A stretch of 45,051 nucleotides of DNA, taken from the NCBI GenBank assembly GCA_012727535.1, contig JAAYGU010000148.1, positions 1 through 45,051 on the forward strand, read 5' to 3'. Source of the DNA: Bacillota bacterium (lineage in GTDB: Bacteria; Bacillota; UBA4882; UBA10575). The notes under the pieces are model-generated. The model made no database searches. It saw only the letters and a program-made list of their open reading frames with translations, and had not been told where the DNA came from. Made by a program: the position numbers and the translations under genes. Shown piece after piece: positions 1 to 7,644 of the stretch; position 1 is the stretch's first letter, and the number at the start of each line of letters is the position of its first letter.

Positions 1-24
1 ATGGTTTACACTTCCTTTCGGCAT
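1..24 (-). other. Possible start of the next hydrogenase gene at the window edge
   Basis: On the minus strand, just after the NuoF stop codon, the sequence reads AAAGGAAG (positions 18 to 11), then eight bases, then AT at positions 2-1. If the base outside the window is G this is an ATG with a well-placed Shine-Dalgarno. An alternative ATG at 24-22 is open to the edge. In related clusters the catalytic [FeFe] hydrogenase subunit (HydA) follows NuoF, so that is my inference for the gene beyond the edge. Only the ribosome-binding signal is actually visible. Confidence 0.4.
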
Positions 25-26
25 TA

Positions 27-1331
27 CTAAACAGCGTCTGATTTTACTGATAAATTCTTACAGGTTCCAGTCGGACATCGACCATTCAGATGGGCTTGAA
101 ATTCTTCAGCAAAATATTCTAAGCAAGTCAACAAGGAGTTAGGAGCAGACTGCCCCAAGCCACAAAGGGCGGAAAGTTGCATCGTCGTTGAAAGTTCCTT
201 TAAAAGCCGAAACTCGGTAACAGTAGCGGTTCCCTCCGCTAGCGCTTGAATAATTTCGTAGAGACGCACGGTTCCTTCACGGCAGGGGGTACATTTCCCA
301 CAGGATTCATGACAGAAAAATCTCATAAAACTTTTCAGCAAATCAACTACACAATGGGTGTCATCGATAATTAACATGGCACCGGAACCGAGGGCCGACC
401 CTACTTTAGATAGTGTATCATAATCCATTGGCATGTCAAGAAATGCGGCGGGTAGGCAACCGCCCGATGTACCGCCGGTTTGCGCCATTTTAAACCCTTT
501 GCCGCCCGGGATCCCACCGCCAACACCGTAGACGATCTCCCGGAGAGTAATGCCCATCGGAACCTCAATCAGACCTTGGTTATTAATATCACCCAACATC
601 GTGAAGACTTTCGTTCCCGGGCATTTTTCGGTACCGATCCGGCGGAACCATTCTGGACCGTTGAGAATGATCGGGGGGATATTAGCCAAGGTTTCGACAT
701 TGTTCACCACTGTTGGTTTCCCCCACAGCCCGGCCACCCCCGGATAAGGTGGTTTAACCCGTGGTTCGACGCGGTTGCCTTCCAAAGACTCGAGCAAAGC
801 GGTCTCTTCCCCACAGACATACGCTCCGGCACCGGACCGGACTTGAATCGTAAAATTAAAATCGGAACCAAAGATCCCTTCACCCAACAGGCCATACGCG
901 GTGGCCTGTTGAATCGCTCTTTTCATGCGTTCGCTGGAGAGTTGATATTCGCCCCGGATATAGATAATACCCTGGTCCGCACCGACCGCATAACCGGCGA
1001 TTGCCATACCCTCAATAACCCCATGGGGATCACCCTCCATGATCAGACGGTCTTTGAAGGTTCCTGGTTCCCCTTCGTCCGCATTACAGACAATATACTT
1101 TTGGTCTGCTTCAATCTTGGCGGTCAAGGACCACTTTAAACCGGTCGGAAAACCGGCACCACCGCGCCCCCGTAGCAGAGAGTCTTTGACCATGGCAATT
1201 ACTTCAGCAGGACGGAGCGTGGTGACCGCCCGCCCCAAAGCCTGGTAGCCATTGTGTGCGATGTATTCTTCAATCGAATCAGGATCGATCCGCCCACAGT
1301 TCCGCAAGACTACCCGTTTTTGTAAATCCAA
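27..1331 (-). CDS. nuoF: NuoF-like NADH/FMN-binding subunit of electron-bifurcating [FeFe] hydrogenase, core domain only
   Basis: This is the diaphorase subunit (HydB/HndC type) that passes electrons from NADH through FMN and Fe-S clusters to the hydrogenase in the cytoplasm. Visible motifs are the glycine-rich NADH site GRGGAG (residues 55-60), the FMN-site NADEGEPGTFKD (83-94) and the N3-type [4Fe-4S] ligands C344, C347, C350 and C390. The start is a TTG with only a weak upstream AGGA. The frame begins at the exact point where HydB proteins pass from an N-terminal [2Fe-2S] thioredoxin-like domain to the NuoF fold, and that missing domain is the preceding ORF (1310-1672) in another frame. 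One extra A in the five-A run at 1317-1321 would fuse them. The protein stops right after CPTGTC (419-424), where longer HydB proteins continue into a ferredoxin domain with two [4Fe-4S] clusters. Family assignment is firm; whether the gene is intact is not. Confidence 0.9.
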   Translation of the reverse strand: MDLQKRVVLRNCGRIDPDSIEEYIAHNGYQALGRAVTTLRPAEVIAMVKDSLLRGRGGAGFPTGLKWSLTAKIEADQKYIVCNADEGEPGTFKDRLIMEGDPHGVIEGMAIAGYAVGADQGIIYIRGEYQLSSERMKRAIQQATAYGLLGEGIFGSDFNFTIQVRSGAGAYVCGEETALLESLEGNRVEPRVKPPYPGVAGLWGKPTVVNNVETLANIPPIILNGPEWFRRIGTEKCPGTKVFTMLGDINNQGLIEVPMGITLREIVYGVGGGIPGGKGFKMAQTGGTSGGCLPAAFLDMPMDYDTLSKVGSALGSGAMLIIDDTHCVVDLLKSFMRFFCHESCGKCTPCREGTVRLYEIIQALAEGTATVTEFRLLKELSTTMQLSALCGLGQSAPNSLLTCLEYFAEEFQAHLNGRCPTGTCKNLSVKSDAV

Positions 1332-1672
1332 ATATTTTCCTGTTCGAGCGGGACCTCCGCCTGGGTGAGCGGAGGCGCCTTAGGCGCTTGACAGACAAGT
1401 TCCTGGAGAATTCTCCCTTTGAGCAGGTGCGACTGGACAATTCTCGGGATGTCACTTGGTTGTAATCTACTATACATGGTCCCCTCAGGATAAACGATGA
1501 TGACCGGCCCCTCATCGCAGGGTCCTAAGCAGCCCGTTTCAACCACCCTGATCTCATCGGCTAGATTGTAGCGGGTGAGCTCTTTATTCAGTAAATCTTT
1601 TAACGTCCTGGCGCCTTTGAGTACGCAGGGAGTACCACCACAAACCAATACGTGAGAACGATAAATTGGCAT
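1310..1672 (-). CDS. Thioredoxin-like [2Fe-2S] domain, the detached N-terminal part of the NuoF/HydB subunit
   Basis: A 120-residue thioredoxin-like ferredoxin with four cysteines in the family arrangement (C11, C16, C48, C52, the last pair in GCLGPC). Such a domain normally forms the first 120 or so residues of HydB and carries a [2Fe-2S] cluster on the electron path between flavin and hydrogenase. It has an excellent AAGGAGG seven bases before the ATG at 1672. The frame ends at a TAG 22 bases inside the next ORF, which resumes the expected HydB sequence in the -1 frame. The end of this ORF (IYKNG) plus the start of the next (LQKRVVL) reads as a smooth HydB linker if one A is added to the A-run. 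Possible explanations are a sequencing or assembly deletion, a real split into two polypeptides with translational coupling, or frameshifting at C-AAA-AAC. Confidence 0.8.
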   Translation of the reverse strand: MPIYRSHVLVCGGTPCVLKGARTLKDLLNKELTRYNLADEIRVVETGCLGPCDEGPVIIVYPEGTMYSRLQPSDIPRIVQSHLLKGRILQELVCQAPKAPPLTQAEVPLEQENIWIYKNG

Positions 1673-1764
1673 TTAGTGTCCTCCTTTTTACCCTCCCGTG
1701 ACGTTAATTTACTGCTGTGGGGAATTAAAAGATGCTTTAAGCGTCTAAAGCACGAGCGGTTCTT

Positions 1765-2235
1765 TCAATTCCCTAGATTATGTAGAATTTCTTTAACACG
1801 GTCCGGTGTTAAATTACCGTAGACTTGATCGCCGATCATAATTGCCGGGGCAACTCCGCACAGCCCGAGACAACTAGTAAACTCCAGAGTAAACTGACCG
1901 TCGGTTGTCGTTTCTCCGGGTTTAATGCCGAGAGTCTCCTCAATCGCGGCCAGCACTTCACTAGCACCCCGGACATGGCAGGGAGCGCTTTCGCAGAGCC
2001 GAATGATAAAATGACCCGTGGGAGCAGTCTTAAAGAGTGAATAAAAAGTAGCCACTCCATAGACTTTACTCTCCGGGATCGCTAACCCTTCGGCTATTTG
2101 TTGTAGGACTGCGCGCGAAAGAAACCCATTAAGCGCTTGAGCTTCAGCGAGTACATCTAGTAAAGAACCTGGGGTCTGTTTGTACTTCTCAATCACCGTT
2201 GCCAGTTGCGGTGTTTGAGCGCCGGTAACGGTCAT
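1765..2235 (-). CDS. nuoE: NuoE-like [2Fe-2S] subunit of the bifurcating hydrogenase (HydC/HndA type)
   Basis: A 156-residue NuoE family protein that carries a [2Fe-2S] cluster next to the flavin of the NuoF subunit. The four cysteine ligands are C81, C86, C122 and C126 (CESAPC and SCLGLC). The N-terminal helical part contains the family segment GVATFYSLF (60-68). The length is typical of the family. A G-rich Shine-Dalgarno (GAGGGGG) precedes the ATG. It lies 27 bases downstream of the HndB-like gene and about 90 bases upstream of the split NuoF, all on the minus strand, consistent with one operon served by the promoter at 2697-2726. Its role in a hydrogenase rather than complex I is inferred from the neighbouring thioredoxin-like ferredoxin genes and the absence of other nuo genes in the window. 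Confidence 0.92.
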   Translation of the reverse strand: MTVTGAQTPQLATVIEKYKQTPGSLLDVLAEAQALNGFLSRAVLQQIAEGLAIPESKVYGVATFYSLFKTAPTGHFIIRLCESAPCHVRGASEVLAAIEETLGIKPGETTTDGQFTLEFTSCLGLCGVAPAIMIGDQVYGNLTPDRVKEILHNLGN

Positions 2236-2262
2236 TAGTTTTACCCCCTCTTCACTTTTCCT

Positions 2263-2625
2263 CTATTTCCGCCCGATCACCCACTCGCCGATCATGTTGC
2301 CGTTGACTAAATGCTTTGCTACAATTTGTCTTGCTTTTTCTGCCGAAACTTTACCATAGATGACGCGGGGCTGATCGGGAACTTCCACTTCCACGATGGG
2401 TTCTTGTTCACAAAGACCGAGACAGCCGGTTTGGGAGACGGCAACCTCGGTTAAATTCCTCTTCCCCAACTCGTCGAGAATGGCTTTCATCGTATCACGC
2501 GCGCCAGCCGCTATCCCGCAAGTTCCCATCCCGACAATAACCTTCGTCTCTGCCTTACCTTCCCGGATTCCGGTCATCTGTTTGGCCTGTTCCCTGATTG
2601 CTTCCAAGTCTTTTAAGGACTTCAT
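2263..2625 (-). CDS. HndB-like thioredoxin-fold [2Fe-2S] ferredoxin of the hydrogenase cluster
   Basis: A 120-residue protein of the (2Fe-2S) ferredoxin-domain family found beside nuoE/nuoF-type hydrogenase genes in Clostridia (HndB of Desulfovibrio is the named relative). The fold is recognised from VGMGTCGIAAGA (31-42) and QTGCLGLCEQEP (65-76). Only three cysteines of the cluster region are present (C36, C68, C72), which matches the pattern I recall for this subfamily rather than indicating loss. I chose the ATG at 2625 because AAGGAGG sits eight bases upstream. A longer frame to an ATG at 2688 would begin almost at the predicted transcription start and has no ribosome-binding site. It is the first gene of the operon after a strong promoter. 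Confidence 0.88.
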   Translation of the reverse strand: MKSLKDLEAIREQAKQMTGIREGKAETKVIVGMGTCGIAAGARDTMKAILDELGKRNLTEVAVSQTGCLGLCEQEPIVEVEVPDQPRVIYGKVSAEKARQIVAKHLVNGNMIGEWVIGRK

Positions 2626-2696
2626 CCGGTAACCTCCTTCTTTAACAACTTTGTGCAGACTTTCACAAAGCCGGTCAGCATTATTCATTTATTAAA

Positions 2697-2726
2697 ATTA
2701 TATCCTGCTAATCTAAAGTATGTCAA
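2697..2726 (-). promoter_or_regulatory. Sigma-A promoter of the hydrogenase operon
   Basis: On the minus strand TTGACA (2726-2721) is followed by an 18-base spacer and TATAAT (2702-2697). Both hexamers are perfect consensus. Transcription would start near 2690, giving a leader of about 65 bases before the ATG at 2625, and this supports the shorter start of the first gene. Confidence 0.85.
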
Positions 2727-2925
2727 TCTACTTCAATGTAATATTAGTTATTTATTAAAAGTAAGTCACAATTCATTAACTTTCTTCCGGATGAAAGTTT
2801 CCACCGGTATGATAACCTATTAAGTTTGATGTTGGCAAAGGAATAGCCGTGTGTTTTAATCAGGAATCACGGCGAGTCCAGTCCCCGTCAGCATCAGTTC
2901 ACCTAAAACCTCATGAACCAGTAGC

Positions 2926-3981
2926 CTAAACTCTAGTTTTCCGGTTTAATCCATTGACCAACTGCTCGATGATCCTGAGGGCTTCTTTAATCTGTTGTTT
3001 ATTAACATCTTTATGGGTGACAAAACGGATTGCGGTCTCCGAGACCGCTCCGGCCAATACCCCATGTTCTTTCAAGAGCTGGACAAATTCGGCAGCGGTC
3101 AGGGGTAACTTTTCGAGGGAAAGGATTAGAATATTCGTTGAAAATTCATCAGGATTAATCGTCAGCCCCGGGATATTTGCCAATCCTTCGGCCAATAAGC
3201 GAGCATGATCATGGTCTTCGGCCAGGCGCGCTACCATCTTTTCCAAAGCAATCAAGCCGGCGGCCGCGAGCACCCCAGACTGTCTGAGCCCACCACCAAG
3301 CACCTTCCGGTTTTTGCGGGCCTTGGCAATAAAACTCTTTGAACCCGCTAGTAAGGAACCGACCGGCGCGCCCAGACCCTTGGAAAGACAGAACATCACA
3401 GAATCAACCGGTGCTGTTAATTCCCGTACATCTATCCCTAAGGCGATCGCCGCATTAAAAATGCGTGCTCCGTCCAGGTGGACGGGTATCCCATGCTTCT
3501 GGGCCGCCTCCGCCATCTTTTTTGTTTGCTCCGGGGTCAGCACGGCTCCGCCAGCCCGGTTGTGGGTATTTTCCAGGCAGAGCAAGCCGGTGCGGGGAAA
3601 GTGGATATTATCCTCCCGGATTGCTTGGGTGATTAGTTCCGGTTCCATGAAGCCCCGGCGACCAGGAAGCGGACATGCTTGGGCACCCGAAAGTAAAGCC
3701 AGCCCCCCTACTTCATAGTAAAATATATGCGATTCAGCCTCTAAGATCACTTCGTCCCCGCGAGTGAGATAGGTCATGGCAGCGATTTGGTTCCCCATGG
3801 TACCACTCGGAACAAAGAGGGCTGCTTCCTTTCCGATCATCTCCGCCCCAAGTGTTTCCAATCTTTTGACAGTCGGATCCTCTTCATAGACATCATCTCC
3901 TACCTCCGCAGAAGCCATTGCTTGACGCATCTCGGGAGTAGGTTTGGTTACGGTATCACTACGTAAATCGATCAGTTCCAT
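2926..3981 (-). CDS. ltaE: Low-specificity L-threonine aldolase (PLP enzyme)
   Basis: This cytoplasmic pyridoxal-phosphate enzyme cleaves L-threonine or allo-threonine to glycine and acetaldehyde. The 351-residue sequence starts with the family signature [15 protein letters not shown]. It contains HLDGAR (168-173), whose aspartate contacts the PLP ring nitrogen, and [12 protein letters not shown] (198-209) with K201 as the Schiff-base lysine. The length is normal. A G-rich Shine-Dalgarno (AGGGGAGAG) precedes the ATG. It stands alone on the minus strand between folK and the hydrogenase operon, with gaps of about 120 and 200 bases, so it may be its own transcription unit or be read through from folK. 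Glycine made here could feed one-carbon metabolism, but that link to the fol genes is only inference. Confidence 0.93.
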   Translation of the reverse strand: MELIDLRSDTVTKPTPEMRQAMASAEVGDDVYEEDPTVKRLETLGAEMIGKEAALFVPSGTMGNQIAAMTYLTRGDEVILEAESHIFYYEVGGLALLSGAQACPLPGRRGFMEPELITQAIREDNIHFPRTGLLCLENTHNRAGGAVLTPEQTKKMAEAAQKHGIPVHLDGARIFNAAIALGIDVRELTAPVDSVMFCLSKGLGAPVGSLLAGSKSFIAKARKNRKVLGGGLRQSGVLAAAGLIALEKMVARLAEDHDHARLLAEGLANIPGLTINPDEFSTNILILSLEKLPLTAAEFVQLLKEHGVLAGAVSETAIRFVTHKDVNKQQIKEALRIIEQLVNGLNRKTRV

Positions 3982-4102
3982 TGCGCAAACTCTCCCCTTT
4001 CCTTTAGCATATAATTCAAACGGTGGTAAACAGGTGATCCGAAAAAATTACAAGCTAACAGTTTTGAACTCCTAACAGCCTGTCCTTTTCAGTCAGCAAG
4101 CT

Positions 4103-4585
4103 CTACAGGTATAAATAACACCGGGAAAACTGTTCCCGGTTCTCATCCCATACCCGGCGCAGGCTTTCTCCGCTCCGGGGGTCGATCCAGTCATCGTTGA
4201 TTTCAAGTAAAGGCCGGATGACAAATGACCTTTCCAGCATACGAGGATGAGGAATTGTCAAGATTTCCGATTGGAAAACCCAGTCGGCAAAGAAGATTAA
4301 ATCCAGATCAAGAGTGCGGGGTCCAAACCGCGGCCCCGGTACTCGGCCCAGTTCTTGTTCGATCGCTTTCAGCTTAAAAAGCAACTCGAGGGGATACTCA
4401 GTTGTTTTACCGAGACAGACCTGGTTTAAAAACCAAGGTTGCTCCTGATAGCCAACAGGTTCGGTCTCATAAAGTGAGGAAAAAACCGGATCCTCTAGAA
4501 GAATGGAAAGTCGATGACGGGCTTTCGCCATATTTTGTCTCCGGTTACCTAAATTACTGCCAAGGGCAACAGCTACTGTAAACAA
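4103..4585 (-). CDS. folK: 6-hydroxymethyl-7,8-dihydropterin pyrophosphokinase
   Basis: FolK transfers pyrophosphate from ATP to 6-hydroxymethyl-dihydropterin, the step before dihydropteroate synthase. The family signatures are all present: ALGSNLGNR near the start, the loop with YETEPVGYQEQPWFLNQ, and GPRTLDLDLIFF followed by IPHPRMLERSFVIRPL. I chose the TTG at 4585, with AAGGGA eight bases upstream, giving 160 residues as in typical FolK. The frame stays open to a TTG at 4639 without a ribosome-binding site, which would add 18 unconserved residues. It lies downstream of folP on the same strand. The usual partner folB is absent from this stretch. Confidence 0.9.
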   Translation of the reverse strand: MFTVAVALGSNLGNRRQNMAKARHRLSILLEDPVFSSLYETEPVGYQEQPWFLNQVCLGKTTEYPLELLFKLKAIEQELGRVPGPRFGPRTLDLDLIFFADWVFQSEILTIPHPRMLERSFVIRPLLEINDDWIDPRSGESLRRVWDENREQFSRCYLYL

Positions 4586-4665
4586 AGCTTCAATCCCTTC
4601 CGCTATTCGAAGATGTAAACTGCTACACGGCTGGAACAAGGCCGTATTTCGTGATCTTTCGGGAG

Positions 4666-5889
4666 CTAACAGCCGTTTGAGGGCTGGTCTGGTCCGTGAG
4701 CACGTACCAGGGCATCGGTCATGCGGGCGACGCGTGCCATGGCTTTAACATCATGCACCCGGATGAGATCCGCACCACGAGCAATCCCAATGGCCACGGT
4801 GGCCGCGGTTCCCTCAAGCCGCTCCCCGACCGGCAAGTTCAGAGTCAAACCGATGACTGATTTTCGGGAAGTAGCCAACAAAAGGGGAGCCCCGAGGGCT
4901 TTCAATTCGTCCAGTCGCTTAATTAGCTGTAAGTTATCGGTGTAGGTTTTACCAAACCCAATCCCCGGATCAATAATCACTTTTTCACGGGAAAGGCCAT
5001 GCACCTCCGCTAAGGCAATACTTTTCCGTAGATAAGCAGCGACCTCAGCCATTAAATCGGTGTAACCAGGAGCCGTCTGGTTATGCATGACAATCACCGG
5101 CGCTTGGGCGTCTGCTACTACTTTAACCATTTCCGGATCCTTTTGCAGACCCCAAATATCATTAATCAGATCAGCCCCGGCTTCCAGGGCAGCCTTGGCC
5201 ACCGCCGGTTTGGAAGTGTCGACCGAGAGCGGGAGGGGCGACTCTTTCGCCAGTACTTCAATTACCGGTACAACCCGTTGTATTTCTTCTTCTACGGACA
5301 CAGGAGTAAAGCCAGGACGGGTCGATTCGCCACCAATATCTAAGAGATCAGCTCCGTCCCGTAGAAACTCTTCGGCTTGCCGCCGCACTCGGTCGAGGAG
5401 CCGCTCTTTCGACCATAAACCGTCCCCGGAGAAGGAATCCGGGGTGATATTAATAATTCCCATGAGATAGGTCCTTGTTCCCCAGGTAAAAACCTTGTTT
5501 TTCATGGTCAATGCCGGTAAGGGCCTTCGGATCTGTTCCAGTAAGTCGGTTAGTTCCGCGGCGAGAGCCGCCAGACCGAAGGGTTGGCGCGGCAGGAGGG
5601 TTAATAACCGTTCATACTGGGTACGTGTCCCAATGATAATCGCTTCCCCTTCTTGTTCCCGGTTAAGGTAGACCATCTCCTTACCCAGGGCAACCTCTCC
5701 CCCTTTGGCCAACATCTCTTGTTTTAAAATACAAGCAGCCGGGGGAGAAAGATTATGCACTTTGATCATAATAAGCTCGCCCTTGCCCAGCATGAGTTCG
5801 CAACCTTCCGGAGTGACGCCGATCCGTTTAAACTCAGCTAGCAAGTCTGGTGGTTTCATCCCACTGAGCAGGCGAAGATGATAGGTCAT
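4666..5889 (-). CDS. folP: Dihydropteroate synthase with a long N-terminal extension
   Basis: DHPS joins dihydropterin pyrophosphate with p-aminobenzoate. The TIM-barrel begins near residue 137 with MGIINITPDSFSGDG and continues with DIGGESTRPG, the SVDTSK segment, NDIWG, IVMHNQ, DPGIGFGKT and a terminal DLIRVHDV, the phosphate- and pterin-binding signatures. Before this are about 130 residues containing SPPAACILKQEMLAKGGEVA, an extension I recall from DHPS of other Clostridia and to which I can assign no function. At 407 residues it is well above the roughly 280 of the minimal enzyme. A GGGAGG Shine-Dalgarno lies before the ATG at 5889. It is followed by folK on the same strand. Confidence 0.93.
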   Translation of the reverse strand: MTYHLRLLSGMKPPDLLAEFKRIGVTPEGCELMLGKGELIMIKVHNLSPPAACILKQEMLAKGGEVALGKEMVYLNREQEGEAIIIGTRTQYERLLTLLPRQPFGLAALAAELTDLLEQIRRPLPALTMKNKVFTWGTRTYLMGIINITPDSFSGDGLWSKERLLDRVRRQAEEFLRDGADLLDIGGESTRPGFTPVSVEEEIQRVVPVIEVLAKESPLPLSVDTSKPAVAKAALEAGADLINDIWGLQKDPEMVKVVADAQAPVIVMHNQTAPGYTDLMAEVAAYLRKSIALAEVHGLSREKVIIDPGIGFGKTYTDNLQLIKRLDELKALGAPLLLATSRKSVIGLTLNLPVGERLEGTAATVAIGIARGADLIRVHDVKAMARVARMTDALVRAHGPDQPSNGC

Positions 5890-5975
5890 TTGAGTTTTCC
5901 CTCCCAGGTACAGATCGTCGAAAGAAGTTTCCTAAGTCCTTCGTTAAACATTGGCAAACTCCTGCTCCGCTCCAG

Positions 5976-6004
5976 TTAATATAAGGATAAAGGAAGTAAG
6001 GCAA
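5976..6004 (-). promoter_or_regulatory. Weak sigma-A-like promoter candidate for folP-folK
   Basis: In the gap between sigF and folP the minus strand reads TTGCCT (6004-5999), a 17-base spacer, then TATTAA (5981-5976). Each box matches four of six consensus bases. Spacing and position are right but the boxes are weak, and readthrough from sigF is equally possible. Confidence 0.3.
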
Positions 6005-6007
6005 AGA

Positions 6008-6772
6008 TTACGAGTGATCATGGAGTAGTTCCCGTAAGTAGCTAAGAGCAGCTCTTTCCAGGCGACTGACCTGGACCTGGGAAACCCCAATTTTTTCAGC
6101 CAGCGCACTCTGGGTCTTTTCGCCAAAAAACCGTTCTTCAATGATTAACCGGGAACGCGGATCCAGTTGTTGGAGAGCCTGGCGTAAGGCAAAATCCTCC
6201 ACGATCTTTTCTTCGCTCCCGGTACCCACCTGTTCTTCCAGGGTGAGAGTTGAACCATCTTCTTCATAAACAACCTCTTGCAAGGAAGAAAGCGGTTTAC
6301 TTACTTCCAAGGCAGAGGCAATCTCTTCACGGCTTAAATTAGTGAGCTCTTCCAGCTCGGTCAGGGTTGGTTCCACCCCTTGTTCGCTGATAAACTGATC
6401 CCGGGCTCTCATCACCTTCTGGGCAATCTCTTTTAAACCACGGCTAACTTTGATGCTTCCACTTTCTCTCAGGTACTGTTTGATTTCACCGATGATCAGC
6501 GGGACGGCATAGGTGGAGAGTTTAACTCCTAGCTCCGGGTTGAACCGCTCAATCGCCTTCATTAAACCCAGTGCTCCGATCTGAAAGAGATCATCGAACT
6601 CTTCTCCCCGTCCGGAAAACCGGCTGACAATACTCCGGACTAACCTAAGGTTATGTTCGACCAGAAGCTCTTTAGCTTCTTGATCCCCGGCGGCCAGGCG
6701 CCGGAGTAAGGTGGCGGTATCTTCGTCGGAAAGGAGAGCGGTTCGTTTCTTTCCCTCATTGACCGGTTCCAT
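6008..6772 (-). CDS. sigF: Forespore-specific RNA polymerase sigma factor SigF
   Basis: SigF is the first forespore sigma factor and switches on early forespore genes after asymmetric division. The 254-residue protein has sigma-70 region 2 with EEFDDLFQIGALGLMKAIER and KLSTYAVPLIIGEIKQYLRE (core binding and -10 recognition), region 3, and a C-terminal region 4 helix-turn-helix (SALAEKIGVSQVQVSRLERA). It lacks region 1.1, as sporulation sigma factors do. The start overlaps the end of spoIIAB by 17 bases, indicating translational coupling. The order spoIIAA-spoIIAB-sigF, with dacF upstream, separates it from the close paralogue SigG. Activity is expected to be held off by SpoIIAB and released by dephosphorylated SpoIIAA. 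Confidence 0.96.
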   Translation of the reverse strand: MEPVNEGKKRTALLSDEDTATLLRRLAAGDQEAKELLVEHNLRLVRSIVSRFSGRGEEFDDLFQIGALGLMKAIERFNPELGVKLSTYAVPLIIGEIKQYLRESGSIKVSRGLKEIAQKVMRARDQFISEQGVEPTLTELEELTNLSREEIASALEVSKPLSSLQEVVYEEDGSTLTLEEQVGTGSEEKIVEDFALRQALQQLDPRSRLIIEERFFGEKTQSALAEKIGVSQVQVSRLERAALSYLRELLHDHS

Positions 6773-7199
6773 GATCGGATCTACTCCGTTCAGGTTTTTT
6801 GCACATATAAACTTGAGTTCCTTGACCAGGCTCGGACTCGATCGTCATTTCATCCATAAATGATTCCATAAAAATAAGTCCCAAGCCCATGCGTTCCGGA
6901 TCTGTGGAATAAGCTGGGGTTTTCGCTAACGACAAATCGCTGATCCCGCAACCTTGGTCAAGTACTTTAATCTGTAAGGTATCATCCTTAATCTTCAATT
7001 CTAAACGGATTTCTCCGCTTGTTTGCCGATAGGCATGAATCACACAATTCGAAACTGCTTCTGAAGTGGCCACTCTGATCTCTTCAAGCTCATTGAGGGT
7101 AAAATCAAGCTGCGCAGCAAAAGAAGCAACAATCACGCGGGAAAGACTTACATTCTCAGGTAAGCTGGGAAAGGTGACCTTTAAATAATTTTCCTTCAT
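6756..7199 (-). CDS. spoIIAB: Anti-sigma F factor and serine kinase SpoIIAB
   Basis: SpoIIAB binds and inhibits SigF and phosphorylates SpoIIAA. It is a GHKL-fold ATPase of 147 residues. The N-box SEAVSNCVIHAY includes E47 and N51. The G1 box is DQGCGI, the G2 box MGLGL and the G3 box GQGT, so all nucleotide-binding elements are intact. An AGGAGG precedes the ATG at 7199. It lies 16 bases after spoIIAA and overlaps sigF by 17 bases, so the three are expected to be made in fixed ratio. Confidence 0.96.
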   Translation of the reverse strand: MKENYLKVTFPSLPENVSLSRVIVASFAAQLDFTLNELEEIRVATSEAVSNCVIHAYRQTSGEIRLELKIKDDTLQIKVLDQGCGISDLSLAKTPAYSTDPERMGLGLIFMESFMDEMTIESEPGQGTQVYMCKKPERSRSDHGTGQ

Positions 7200-7215
7200 C
7201 CCCTGGCCTGCCTCC

Positions 7216-7554
7216 TTAAATTTTATTCTGAGCTTCCTGTAAGGAAGGATAGATCGTCATCACTTTTAGTAAACCGGAAAGTTCAAATAAACGATGGAGA
7301 TGAGGCGGGACATTAACGGCGCTTAATCTCCCCTTGCGTTGCGCTAGTGTTTTATACCGTCCAAGAATGGCGCCTAAGCCGGAACTATCAACAAATTCGG
7401 CTTCGGTAAAATCTAAAATAAGATGCTGAATCAGCTGGTCTTCAGCCAACTTGGTCTCAATCTGTTCACGAAAGGCCGGTGAAGTCGAAAGATCAAGCTC
7501 CCCGCTGACCTGGGCAATCAGGGTGGTTCCGTTCCGCCTTAATTCCAGTTTCAA
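7216..7554 (-). CDS. spoIIAA: Anti-anti-sigma factor SpoIIAA (STAS domain)
   Basis: SpoIIAA frees SigF by binding SpoIIAB when unphosphorylated. This is a 112-residue single STAS domain. The segment FVDSSGLG (54-61) holds the conserved phosphorylation serine; S58 coincides with the B. subtilis site, and S57 precedes it. The start is a TTG at 7554 with AAGGGGGG nine bases upstream. The gene is preceded by a sigma-H-type promoter and a terminator that ends the upstream dacF transcript, so the spoIIA genes appear to have their own start of transcription, as expected for entry into sporulation. The phosphatase that reactivates it (SpoIIE) is not in this window. Confidence 0.95.
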   Translation of the reverse strand: MKLELRRNGTTLIAQVSGELDLSTSPAFREQIETKLAEDQLIQHLILDFTEAEFVDSSGLGAILGRYKTLAQRKGRLSAVNVPPHLHRLFELSGLLKVMTIYPSLQEAQNKI

Positions 7555-7591
7555 AATCAGATTCCCCCCTTATTTTTGGATCTACTGGATA

Positions 7592-7620
7592 ATTTTCGGC
7601 GAAGAATCTGCTTTTCCTGC
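7592..7620 (-). promoter_or_regulatory. Sigma-H promoter of the spoIIA operon
   Basis: On the minus strand GCAGGAAAA (7620-7612) fits the sigma-H -35 consensus RNAGGAWWW at every position. After 11 bases comes GCCGAAAAT (7600-7592), one mismatch from RNNGAATWW. The spoIIA operon of B. subtilis is a classical sigma-H target, so the match is in the expected place about 40 bases before the spoIIAA start. Confidence 0.72.
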
Positions 7621-7644
7621 CCGGCGGTGAAAGGTGTTCTGAGC

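Noticed and set aside
480-1139. 219-codon plus-strand frame
   Set aside because: It lies wholly antisense to the well-conserved NuoF core and encodes nothing recognisable.
2626-2688. Extended N-terminus of the HndB-like gene (start at 2688)
   Set aside because: It would start almost at the predicted transcription start without a ribosome-binding site, whereas 2625 has AAGGAGG at eight bases.
2778-2799. Hairpin AACTTTC/GAAAGTT between ltaE and the hydrogenase promoter
   Set aside because: Stem is short and A/T-rich with no T run on either strand, so I do not call it a terminator for ltaE.
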